From Panonychus citri (Eukaryota > Arthropoda > Arachnida > Trombidiformes > Tetranychidae): a DNA stretch of 64,000 bases. The stretch covers positions 1,054,001 to 1,118,000 of the forward strand of contig NW_026515416.1 of assembly GCF_014898815.1 (NCBI RefSeq), given 5' to 3'. Numbering within the stretch: the stretch's first letter is position 1; every line of letters begins with the position of its first letter. The notes beneath the pieces were generated by a model. It was given only the letters and a program-made list of their open reading frames with translations, ran no database searches and had not been told where the DNA came from. The translations under genes were made by a program, and so were the position numbers. Shown piece after piece: positions 50,805-61,371 of this stretch.

Positions 50805-53205
50805 TTAACCGATCATAACCCAACCCTGTTCTATTTCATAAGTGCTAAATTTATTTCGTTCCTTGGCTTCTAATAACGAGATCCTTTGGTCGGCAATCAT
50901 TTTCGTGTATTTCGCTTGTTCCGATCTCAAAAGTGACCTTAAACTTTCCAGAGAATAGGTACAAGTTCCGTTAATCTCTTTTTCTATTTGTGACCTTTCA
51001 AGGCGATTTTCTTCCAGAACAATTATATTGAAATACTTTTCCAAATAATTTTTAGCCTCTTCACGATGGAGCTCGTAAAGTTGCATTGAAGCGCTATTTT
51101 GAACATTAGGTCGAGTGGGAATGAGATCAGGTGAAAGGAGAGCCTCGAAATCATCGTCATCGAGACCATCATAAGTATGATAGGAATCATTTGAATAGCG
51201 AGATGAGAGTTGACTTGGTTTGTCCAAAAATCGTAATTGTTTATTATCTTCACTCGAACTATTAATCTATATAATAAGTGATAATAATAGACAATCAAAA
51301 TCAATGATAATCAACATAAACAATTGCACGTAAAATTATAATAGAAATGAGAAAATTAAGAAGACAAATAATAGTAAAGATGAAGACGATAGACATTTAG
51401 AACATTTTGAACATTTGATTACGAATTCTTTTCGAAAACGAAACTTGAGAAAATTCATCGGAAAGTGTTAGATCTTTTCTTTTCTTTAGATTACCGAATA
51501 ATTTGAAACATACCAGTGGCCTGGAAGTCGACGGCTCATCTAATAGTTCTGATCGAGATGTGATTTGCTGTCATTTAGAAAAAAAAGAAAAAGAAAATAA
51601 GTTGATTGTTCATCTCTCATAACTTATATAAAGTGAAAACGAACCTGGAATGAAGGAGAGTTAATTGTTGTATTGGACTGAGGTTCCAACGAATTAATTG
51701 TTCGATTAGAGTCAACGGAAAGAGGTAGAGATACATTTAGAACATCGGATGATAGAGTTGATTGATAATATGATTGAGATGATGAGTCTTGAGATGATGT
51801 TGATGAATGAATTGAAGGAATCGTAAGGCACAACGAATCGATGGAATCGTTTTTATCATCGATGTAAAAGTTGAACAATTTTTGCATGATCGTCTCAACG
51901 GTGTGAATATCTGGCCTGAGGGAACTATCTTTGTTCCAACAACGGACCATTAGATGTTCCAATACTTCGGGACATTCTTTCAGTAACGGGGGACGAAGGC
52001 CTGCGGCAACAAGCCAGAATATTCGGCAAGATTCGGTTGTATCTTCGTAAGGTTTTCGACGGGATAAAACTTCCCATAAGATTATTCCCCATGAATAGAT
52101 GTCACATTTTTCCGAATATGATTTAGTTTGAAATACTTCGGGTGCCATCCAGGCAGCAGATCCTCGTTGATTGGTCACCTCTGTGTCCACCATACGTAGT
52201 GTCCCAAAATCACAGAGTTTAATTGTTTGACCCTCATCGAACACTAAGAGACTAATGGAAGATAATTAAAAGTATCATTGCAGTTAATTGTTGTGGTGGT
52301 CCAATATTAAATTGGTACTTTACTTGGGTGGTTTTAAATCACGATGCATCATTGGCTTTGGTTTGATTGAATGTAAATATGAGATACCACGAGCAGCTTG
52401 AAGGCACCAGTTAATTGCGTGCGATAGTTTATAATTAATGTCCATTCTTTCATGAAGAACTAGATTGAGATGGAAATTGAAAGGATAAAAAATCGTTAGT
52501 GATAAAATCATAACAAACGGTGAGGGGAATTTAGTAAATGTAAGGGAGAAAATGTAATCAAATATTTACATTCACAGGTAAATTAACTAATCAGCTGATG
52601 GGTGTTGAAGATTAATTGATGAGAATAACAATTAAAGATGAAAATCAAGGACAAATTGTCACAAAAATAGAGATAAAAATAGCAAGACAATAGAAACTTA
52701 CTGTGATCTAATGAGCCTAATTCAGCATATTCCAAGACTAGAAGTGAATGTTTCGGACAAATGCCGAACAATTTAATTATATTAGGGTGTTTATCTTGGG
52801 GAAAGTGTTTGATTTCAGCGTGAAAATTTTGCTTATAGTGGAAAGATTTAGTGGCCACAACTGTACCATTCCAACGGGCGATCCGAATCTGACCGAATGT
52901 CCCATGGCCACAAACCTGAACAAAGAAGAAACAAAGACAACAATGATAGAAAAAAAAAGAAATGACAATTGGTATGAACAAAGTGATAGACAAATGGTAG
53001 AAAATGAAATGATTGAAATGAGGAATCAAATTAGATAAACAATCAATCAAAATCAGAGAGGAAAACAAAACAAAAGGAAAAACAGAAAACAAACAAGAAG
53101 AAAATAAAAACAAATAGAAAAACTCACTGGTCCATATTCAAGTTGTTCACTTGGAATTAGATTGAACTTTTGATACAGTTCATCATCCGATATAACTGAC
53201 GACAT
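50805..53205 (-). CDS. TAK1 (MAP3K7)-like protein kinase
   Basis: Six exons (minus): 53205-53128, 52915-52702, 52459-52324, 52251-51645, 51567-51514 and 51266-50805, all in phase, giving 516 residues. TAK1 is the MAP3K that relays TGF-beta, Toll/Imd and TNF signals to JNK/p38 and NF-kB. Seen: kinase domain about 24-285 with glycine loop GHGTFG (29-34), VATK Lys49, a Glu in FHAEIKHF, HRDLKPPN (Asp138), DFG (157-159), the TAK1-type GSAAWMAPEVFQ activation end, and RCWNKDSSLRPD. RDLKPPNL, SWGIILWEV.SRRKP and RPPLLK are close to MAP3K7. After the kinase comes a Ser-rich linker and a C-terminal region with Glu/Lys-rich helices, in the position of the TAB2/3-binding coiled coil. All catalytic residues are present, so it should be active. 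VATK in place of VAIK and the short length hint at a diverged copy. Confidence 0.88.
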
Positions 53206-54775
53206 AATTAGTTAATTGTTCGCGGTGAAGAAATAACAATAATCAACTGATTAAACCGATTCACTGCAAGTACGATTATCAAATGAGAAAATCACCAATT
53301 CGGATTAACTGTTTACTTTTACGCCACCTAACGAGTGGATCGAATGAGGAAAAACTCAATTGTACCTTTTTCTGTAATTAAATTTAGTCTATGATTTAAT
53401 TGTGTGAAAAATAATCAGCTCATCAATTAACTGTCATTTCTGGTGATTAAGTTTCATTACAATTTGGTTAATTGTTACACGATGATGGACAATAAGATGG
53501 ATACATGTGTATATAAGTGTATACAATGTATGAGATTTTTGTTTCAATGATAATGTTATAAAATTGATTTTGTTTTAATATCTTTGTTTGTTTTGGTTGA
53601 TTTGATATAAATCCTTGCTGTTAATGAAGATTGGATTAATTAGCATCAAAGTCAATTAATTTCTTTCTTAATTTTAAATGACGGATGAATGTATGAAATG
53701 AGAGAGAGAGAGGAGGATAAGGATGGAGATGGGAATAGGTAAATGTCAACAAGATGATTGATTAAAAAACAATAATCATCATTTGGTTCACTTTTGTTTT
53801 TGTTTACATTTTTATAATAAGAAATCAACTTGAGAAATAAACAACTAATTACACAGATTATATATTAATTAGAGGAGAAAATAAGAAGGAAATTAAAGAT
53901 TTAGATGGTGGAAAGTGGTGGTGGTGATGGTTTGTTGATTAGTGGATTAAGGAATAGGATTCACTTGATTTGGAACCGGAATTGATTGAATCGATTGAAG
54001 AAATTAAAATGTCCAAATCTTTTTTGTTTTCCCTTCCTTATTGTTGTGGTTAATTGTTTTGACTTTTTTTTTTGATACACTTTTGTCTCATGATTAAATT
54101 TACACAATCAAATGATGAGGACAAAAGGTATTCATGTTGATTTATTTAGGATTTTTGCACAATGGTGAATGAGAATTGAATCAGAATTAATCTGAAAATC
54201 CTCAGTTGTTTTTTTCTTTACACCAAATTAATTGTTCACAAAATCACTTATTGATTAACTGGTTGTTGATTATCAGCGTAATTTAAAGTGTTGCGATTTT
54301 AAATGTTATCCTTTTAATTTGTGATGACTTATAACAGCTGACCAATTGTGATTTGATTGTTTGTATATTATATTTACTATTGTTGTTATATGTTGGCTAT
54401 ATTGCTTTGCTGATGGTTTCCAAGCTATTTGACCAAAATTGTTGCAGCCAAAGGGCAAAAATGATCTTAATTGTGTCTTTGTCATTGTAGTTGTAGACAA
54501 GATCATGATAAGGAAATTTTCATTATTAATACATGTATTTGGTGTGGTTCATGTAGATGACAATGAATTTGTTATAGAGTTGAGGAAAAAAAGAAGATGT
54601 TGACAATAAGATTGTTGTTGTTGTTGTTTTGGTGGTGGTGGTTGTGTGTTGGTGATGTTGATAATTATGAATTGTCATCAAATTATAGTGAAGAACTGGT
54701 AAGAAATTGTTTTTCTCTTTTCTCGATAGTCCATTTAAATGTTTTCGAATCAATGGTTTCATCCCAATAAAAGGA
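53206..54775. other. Spacer between TAK1-like and DNAJ genes
   Basis: No coding region seen; short open frames (54306-54506, 54526-54807) have no domain, and the second overlaps the true last DNAJ exon in another frame. It contains a GA run near 53702-53713 and the TAK1-like promoter side. Confidence 0.5.
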
Positions 54776-56118
54776 TTAATAGTAAACATAATGTTCTCGC
54801 ATCTCATTAAATTTGGTGCAAGAATTTAATTTGTAGGCTCTGGCTTTTTCCTCCAATTCTTTATCCCCATAGCTTCGGGCTCTCCATAACATTGCATCTC
54901 CTAAACATTGAAAATGGGGGAAAAAAGTAAATACATTCATATTAATACGATTAAACTGTTACATAACGATGATATTGAATAGATTAATTAATATAGAAAA
55001 TTAATATACTTACGATGATTTTTCTCTCGATAACAAGCTGCTCTTAGATTGTTAGCATATTCTTCTTCTACTAAAGCTTCTACTCGTCTTAAATTACTTT
55101 TGTATTCATTTTCAAAATTATCTTTTACATAATAAGGGACCTTAAATGAAGAAGTTGTTCTTTCATTTGAATATTTTCTGCAAAGAAACAAAAAGAGATT
55201 AATAGTAGAGAGATAAAACAAGGTGAGAACAAGAGCATAAATCTACTTTCAAGATTAATCCTGATTCGGACTTTGATATGGATTTTTTTTTCTCAACTAT
55301 AGTTGAAAATCTGATGATCAACTAATTGTTTAGAAATGGAGAAGAGAGAAAAAGAGAAAGCTCACTGAGTGTGGATAACATTGAATCATTTTCTCTTTCA
55401 TCTGATTTAAGGTTAAGAGATGATATTGAAAAGTAGAACGATTAACAATTGAAGAGTTGGTTGTGTTCTGTCACATGAAGTAGATTTACACTGATGATGT
55501 TTAACTGACTTACAGAGTTCTTTGTAAACTGAATGCTGGATCTGAGACAAAGAATGAGCTCATCATTGATAGGCAGACAAGGAACAGAACAGGTAACATT
55601 TGAATTAGGACACCAAAACCGCTTGGTTCTTGTTGTGGTGATTGATTTTGAGTCCTTGAACTAGGATAACGACCATTACGACGTAAATATACATTTCCAC
55701 CACCAAAGAACATATTAAACAATTCTTCAGCTGAAACATCACCATCAAATCCTCTATGATATTCAAAGTAATTACCATCATCAGTAAAAACGGTTGTTCT
55801 TGAACGAGAACTAGTTTGTGATCGACTAGATCCATCTTCAGGTCCATATAGATCATATTGCCTTCTTTTCTCGGTATCTGAAAGAACCACGAAAGCATTA
55901 CTAATCGCTTTAAATGCTTCTGAAGCTCCTGGTGTTTTATTCTTATCCGGATGAAATTGTAAGGCCATTTTACGATATTGTTTCTTTAATTCAGCTTCCG
56001 TAAATTCTTTGCTCACTCCTAATAGTTCATAATGATTTTTACACCGTTTGATACGCCGAACAGCCTCCAACTGTTCCTGAGTATATTCATTTGAGCTGGA
56101 TGATGAGGGGGAATCCAT
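54776..56118 (-). CDS. DNAJB12/DNAJB14-type ER membrane co-chaperone
   Basis: Three exons (minus): 56118-55514, 55177-55014 and 54900-54776, all in phase, give 297 residues, somewhat shorter than vertebrate homologues (about 370). These tail-side-anchored ER proteins bring Hsc70 to misfolded membrane proteins for degradation. Seen: J domain at about 28-92 with HPD at 56-58 (MALQFHPDKN), a G/F-like stretch, one transmembrane segment at about 177-196 (MLPVLFLVCLSMMSSFFV), and the C-terminal DUF1977 domain (FKVPYYVKDNFENEY, then VEEEYANNLRAACYREK). The topology fits a cytosolic J domain and a lumenal C-terminus. The longer linker between the N-terminus and J domain of vertebrate members is missing. 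Confidence 0.93.
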
Positions 56119-56752
56119 GGTATTAACAAAATGTAAAAATCAAGGGGAACAAGTCTAAAAACAAAAGATTAATTAGTAGTCCCTAAATTATTAAGAAATA
56201 AACAAACAAAAACCGATTAATTTACCAATAAAAACAAATGACCAAATAAAATGAATCAACATTCAGATGAAAACAAGCAAATATCTGATCCTTTCTTAGG
56301 ATCTTTTCAGAAACTGATCCGTTTTGATTCTGATGGCGGTTCGTTTGAATCGGTTCGTAATTGAATCCAAACTTTGGAATCCAAAGTTTGGATTGTGATT
56401 AACTGATTGGAATGATTATTTAGAGGAAATTCATGTTTTCGGTGAAATTGGTAAATTCGACTTGATGGGTTGGTGGATTTTAATGTGAGTAAATTAACAG
56501 GGGAAAGTGATTTGGGTTAAGATGGAAATGATCTTAGAGATTTGGTTAGTTAATTGTTCAAATGTTTATTGTTAAAATGAAAATTGGTTACATAAGTTTG
56601 ATAAAGAGAAGAAAAATTAAACAGTAATTAAAGATTAAAAGGTATATTGAGATTATCATATTGTAAGATTATCGATTCTTGTTTTGGTAACTATTTTAGT
56701 CCCTGAATGAGAAAATTAAGAAGTAAGATTATAATTGATTTGGTTTTTTTCT
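56119..56752. other. Spacer upstream of the DNAJ gene
   Basis: No gene seen. TTGGAATCCAAAGTTTGGAT near 56371-56390 contains a nearby inverted repeat (AATCCAAACTTTGGAATCCAAAGTTTGGATT). Confidence 0.5.
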
Positions 56753-59700
56753 TTAGACGACATTACAGTTCATTAAGAACTTAATTATTATCGCCATGAT
56801 TGTTTCATCTTCTTTGGCTTTCTTGTTATCTTCTTCCTTGGTTTGATCAAGTTTCGCCTTCTCTTCATCAGTGAATTCTGAAGGTTTATTAGGTGCAAGG
56901 CCACTTTCCATGACCGAAACACCCGATTTAACCGAATCGGCCTCACGAGAAAATGATGAAATCTGAGTTGATTTTTCTTGCGATTTCGGTTGACTTTTGA
57001 TTATCATTGGGGCCACTTTGGCTAATGGTTTCGGTTTAACAACCTGAGCATCGGATTTCGAGGATGATGACGATGTCGATTTAGTTGATGATTTAGGTAG
57101 AAATGGAGATGATTTCGGTCCCCCTGATGATTTAGAGGGAATTAAATCTTTCGGTGAAACAAGTAGATTCGACTTCAATTTGGTTGATGGTAAATTAACT
57201 CCAGGAGAAACTGATTTAGCTGGAATTTGTGGTTGAGAACTTTGTTTTGGAGTAATTAGTGGTGCTGGTGATGAGGATGGAGGCTCTTGTTTAGCTGATG
57301 ATTTAGGAGGAGATGTTGATGATTTTAATCCACCTGATGATTTCGATAGAGTTAATGATTTCGGTGTAATAGTTAAATTTGATTTCGATTTGGTTAAAGG
57401 TAAACTGAATCCTGGAGGAGTTGGTTTAGGTGATTCAGTTGATTCTGATGATTTAAGAATTGTTTTAGACTTGGAAACGGGAACTGCTTTAATCAATGGT
57501 TTGGGTGGAGATGAAGTAGATTTTAAGCCATCTGATGATTTAGATGAAGTTACTGTTATTGGTGGGATAGACAATTTAGACTTGGATTTCGATGATGGTA
57601 AATTAAGAACAGGGGAAAGTGATTTAGGTGAAGGTGAAGATAATTTAGTTCCACTTGACGATTTCGATGGAGTTAATGATTTGGGTGACAAATTTAAATC
57701 TGATTTCGATTTAGATGAACTTAGATCAGGGAAAAGTGATTTAGGTGCAATTGATGGTTGGGAACTTTGTTTTGAAGTAACTAATGTCGACTTTGGTGTC
57801 AACGCTGATGAAGATACTGATCCTGGTTTAGTTGATGATTTAGGTGGAGATGAAGTTGATTTCAATTCAGTTGATGATTTCGGTGAAAGAGTTAAATTTG
57901 ATTTTGATTTGGATAAACTCAATCGAGGTGAAAGTGACTTAGGTGATGGTGGAGATGATTTCAAGTCACTTGATGATTTAGATGAAGTTACTGATGCTGG
58001 TGAGACGGATAATTTGGACTTGGATTTCGATGAAGGTAAATTAAGAACGGGAGAAAGTGATTTAGGTGAAGGTGGAGCTAATTTAGTTCCACTTGATGAT
58101 TTCGATGGAGTTAAAGATTTTGGTGAAAGAGTTAAATTTGATTTGGACTTTGGTGATGATGGAGATGATGGAGATAATTTCAATCCACTTGATGATTTAG
58201 AAGAAATCAAAGGTTTTGATGTGACAGTTAAACCAGATGATGGAACAACAGTTTTCGACTTGGAAACGTGTGATGATTTAGAGGGAATTAAATCTTTCGG
58301 TGAAACAAGTAGATTCGATTTCAATTTGGTTGATGGTAAATTAACTCCAGGAGAAATTGATTTAGTTTGAATTGGTGGTTTGGAACTTTGTTTTGAAGGA
58401 ATCAATGTTGACTTTGGTTTCGATGATGATGATGATGCTAGAGATGGAGATCCTGGTTGAGTTGATGATTTAGGTGAAGATGGAGATGATTTAAACCCAC
58501 CTGATGGTTTAGATGGAGTTGATGATTTCGGCGAAAGAGTTAGTTTGGATTTCGATTTGGAAGACGGTAAATTAAGACCCGGAGAAAGTGACTTGGGTGA
58601 TGATGGAGATGATTTTAGTCCACTTGATAATTTTGGTGAAATTGGTAAATTTGATTTTGGTGATGATGGAGATGATTTTAATCCACCCGGTGATTTAGGG
58701 GTAATCAATGGTTTTGGTGGAGTGGGTATAGTTGATTTCGATTTGGATGAAGGTAAATTAAGACCCGGAGAAAGGGATTTGGGTGAAGATGGTGATGATT
58801 TTAGTCCGCTTGATGGGATTGATAATTTTGGTGAAATTGGTAAGTTCGACTTGGATTTTGATGAAGATACGTTGAGGCCCGGAGAGAGTGATTTAGGTGA
58901 AGATGGAGAGGGTTTCGAATCACTTGAAGGTTTCGGTGGAATTGTTGGTTTTGGAGTTAACCCAGATGATGCAAGAACAGTTTTCGACTTTGAAACGGGC
59001 GATGAAGGAATCGATCCCTTTGGTGATATAGTCAACTTTGACTTGGACTTAGCTGAAGGTAAATTAAGACCTGGAGAAAGTGATTTAGGTGATGATGGAG
59101 ACGACGGAGACGATGGAGATGATTTTAATCCACCTGATGATTTGGGTGAAATTGGTAAAGTTGATTTCGATTTGGATGATAAGTTAAGACCAGGAGAAAG
59201 TGATGGTGGAGCTTTGAAACCAGTAGATGATTTGGACTTAATTAATGATGAAGGTGCAATCAGCATTTTCGACTTGGTTTTTGCTGAAGGTATTTTAAAA
59301 CCAGGGGAAAGTGAATTAGGTGGTGATGGAGATGATGGAGTTGATTTCAAGCCAGTTGATGATTTACCTGGAGTTAATGGTGAGAGAGATAATTTTGACT
59401 TGGATTTTGATGTGAGTAAATTAACAGGAGAAAGTGATTTGGGTGAAGATGGAGATGGGGATGATTTTAATCCACTTGATGATTTGGATGGAGTTAATGA
59501 TTTCGGTGTGACAGTTAATCCCGATGTTGTGGACTTGGAAGCTGGTGATGATTTCGGTGAAATTGGTAAAGTTGATTTCGATTTGGAAGAAGGTAAATTA
59601 AGACCTGGAGAAAGTGATTTAGGTGATGATGGAGATGATGGAGATGATTTCAATCCACCTGATGACGGAATTGATATTTTTGGTGAAATCGGTAAATTTG

Positions 59701-60535
59701 ACTTGGATTTCGATGAAGACAAATTAGCACTCGGAGAAAGTGATTTAGATGCGATTGATGATTGAGAATTTTGTTTTGGAGTAATTGAGCTCGACTTTGA
59801 TGTGGTTGATGTTGATGACATTGATCCCGGTTTAGTCGAAGGAGTAAATTGAACTCTACTCTTAGATTTTGAAGGTATCGATGGTGATGTTGATTTAGGA
59901 TCCAAATTTACCTTAAGCAATGATTTAGGTGCTGATGGAGATGAAGGAGGTTTCAGTCCACCGGACGATTTAGAGGGAGTCAATGGCTTTGGTGGAGTGG
60001 GTAAAGTTGATTTAGATTTAGATGAAGACACATTGAGGCCTGGAGAAAGTGATTTAGGTGATGATGGAGATGATTTTAATCCACCTGATGATTTAGAGGG
60101 AATCAATGGTTTTGGTGGAGTAGGTAAAGTTGATTTCGATTTGGATGAAGGTAAATTAAGACCTGGAGAAAGGGATTTGGGTGAAGATGGAGATGGGGAT
60201 GATTTTAATCCACTTGATGATTTCGATGGAGTTAATGATTTCGGTGTAACAGTTAATCCCGATGTTTTGGACTTGGAAGCCGGTGATGATTTCGGTAAAG
60301 TTGATTTAGATTTAGATGAAGACACATTGAGGCCTGGAGAAAGTGATTTAGGTGATGATGGAGATGATTTCAACCCACCTGATGATTTGGATGGAGTTAA
60401 TGATTTCGGTGGACTTAAACCAGATTTAAATGACGATTTACCAACACTCGATTTACCAGTGGTCACTTTTTCCTTGGACATTGATTTATTGTCTTTCTTT
60501 CCTGAAAAGGAAGGTGGTTGTTTAGATGAACTCAT
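56753..60535 (-). CDS. Ser/Pro/Lys-rich tandem-repeat protein, function unknown
   Basis: One uninterrupted frame of 1260 residues starts at ATG 60535 (AAGATGAGT) with MSSSKQPPSFSGKKDNKS. Almost all of it is made of imperfect units of about 40-50 residues around the motif GGLKSSPSSPKSLSPGLNLP followed by SSKSKSTLP and TPSKSS. The composition is dominated by Ser, Lys and Pro, with many SP and KSP steps that would suit proline-directed kinases. The final 60 residues differ: acidic and charged (FTDEEKAKLDQTKEEDNKKA) and then short hydrophobic, ending CNVV. There is no signal peptide or membrane segment, so it is probably intracellular. I do not recognise the family; neurofilament-tail-like or microtubule/chromatin-associated spacers have similar composition. 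Unit number likely varies between individuals, and the assembly could be collapsed here. Confidence 0.65.
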   Translation of the reverse strand: MSSSKQPPSFSGKKDNKSMSKEKVTTGKSSVGKSSFKSGLSPPKSLTPSKSSGGLKSSPSSPKSLSPGLNVSSSKSKSTLPKSSPASKSKTSGLTVTPKSLTPSKSSSGLKSSPSPSSPKSLSPGLNLPSSKSKSTLPTPPKPLIPSKSSGGLKSSPSSPKSLSPGLNVSSSKSKSTLPTPPKPLTPSKSSGGLKPPSSPSAPKSLLKVNLDPKSTSPSIPSKSKSRVQFTPSTKPGSMSSTSTTSKSSSITPKQNSQSSIASKSLSPSANLSSSKSKSNLPISPKISIPSSGGLKSSPSSPSSPKSLSPGLNLPSSKSKSTLPISPKSSPASKSTTSGLTVTPKSLTPSKSSSGLKSSPSPSSPKSLSPVNLLTSKSKSKLSLSPLTPGKSSTGLKSTPSSPSPPNSLSPGFKIPSAKTKSKMLIAPSSLIKSKSSTGFKAPPSLSPGLNLSSKSKSTLPISPKSSGGLKSSPSSPSSPSSPKSLSPGLNLPSAKSKSKLTISPKGSIPSSPVSKSKTVLASSGLTPKPTIPPKPSSDSKPSPSSPKSLSPGLNVSSSKSKSNLPISPKLSIPSSGLKSSPSSPKSLSPGLNLPSSKSKSTIPTPPKPLITPKSPGGLKSSPSSPKSNLPISPKLSSGLKSSPSSPKSLSPGLNLPSSKSKSKLTLSPKSSTPSKPSGGFKSSPSSPKSSTQPGSPSLASSSSSKPKSTLIPSKQSSKPPIQTKSISPGVNLPSTKLKSNLLVSPKDLIPSKSSHVSKSKTVVPSSGLTVTSKPLISSKSSSGLKLSPSSPSSPKSKSNLTLSPKSLTPSKSSSGTKLAPPSPKSLSPVLNLPSSKSKSKLSVSPASVTSSKSSSDLKSSPPSPKSLSPRLSLSKSKSNLTLSPKSSTELKSTSSPPKSSTKPGSVSSSALTPKSTLVTSKQSSQPSIAPKSLFPDLSSSKSKSDLNLSPKSLTPSKSSSGTKLSSPSPKSLSPVLNLPSSKSKSKLSIPPITVTSSKSSDGLKSTSSPPKPLIKAVPVSKSKTILKSSESTESPKPTPPGFSLPLTKSKSNLTITPKSLTLSKSSGGLKSSTSPPKSSAKQEPPSSSPAPLITPKQSSQPQIPAKSVSPGVNLPSTKLKSNLLVSPKDLIPSKSSGGPKSSPFLPKSSTKSTSSSSSKSDAQVVKPKPLAKVAPMIIKSQPKSQEKSTQISSFSREADSVKSGVSVMESGLAPNKPSEFTDEEKAKLDQTKEEDNKKAKEDETIMAIIIKFLMNCNVV

Positions 60536-61371
60536 CTTGCAAACCTTGTGATGATAATTTAATCACAATTAAAATAAAAACTTCCTTAATTGTCCCATTC
60601 ACAATGGTTGTTACACTTTCACCTCGTCACAAAATAAAATCAAAACCCAATCAGTCAATCAACTTAATTACTTTGATACAAATTATTGGGAAAAACAAAC
60701 AATACAATAAGAGAGTTAACTTGATTTAATTTAATTGTTGTAACAGTTTTCTTTAAATAAAAAAATTGTATAATCATTGTTTAAATTGCAATTTAATCTA
60801 ATTGTTGTCATCTTGATTTGCTTTATTTTTAATATCTTCAACCTTTTTCTTGTTGTTTACAAGTTAATTTTTACCAAATGAGTTAATTGTAAGCAATTAT
60901 TATCCCTCAACTATTAATGGTAAAGCTTTTAATTGACTAAAAGAACAATTTTCGGTTAATTGTAATTAGATTCATTTGATTTATTTTTGTAGATTATGAA
61001 TTAGGAAACAAATCTCAAAGCTCAAAGACAAAAATTTACATCAAGGTGGGAAGGGAATTGTTATATTAATTATATGAGAAAAAATCAGGTTCAAACTCTG
61101 TAAACATTTTGGCAACAAAAAATCAACATTGCAAACAATTTAATTTAAAAATACAACAATAAATTGTATCTAAATTTTGTTGATTTTGATTGAATTCATT
61201 TAAATATCTGTTGTATCATTTTCCTCGAGTTGAAAGACCTTTACTTTCATAATTGGGTTTATGTTTTAGATTTAGGATTATGATTAAAATGGTAAAGATG
61301 AAATATTGATTAACTTGGAAAAGAAAAAGAGAGAAAACAAATCAATGAGTAAACAATTAAATCTTATTTCA
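60536..61371. other. Spacer between repeat protein and glycogen phosphorylase
   Basis: AT-rich; holds the glycogen phosphorylase 3' UTR (minus) and the likely promoter of the repeat-protein gene. Nothing else seen. Confidence 0.5.

Noticed and set aside
57390..60551. Three long acidic plus-strand open frames opposite the SPK repeat gene
   Set aside because: They are broken by stops, start at arbitrary places and are explained as the reverse complement of a periodic repeat; the minus frame is continuous from a good start codon.
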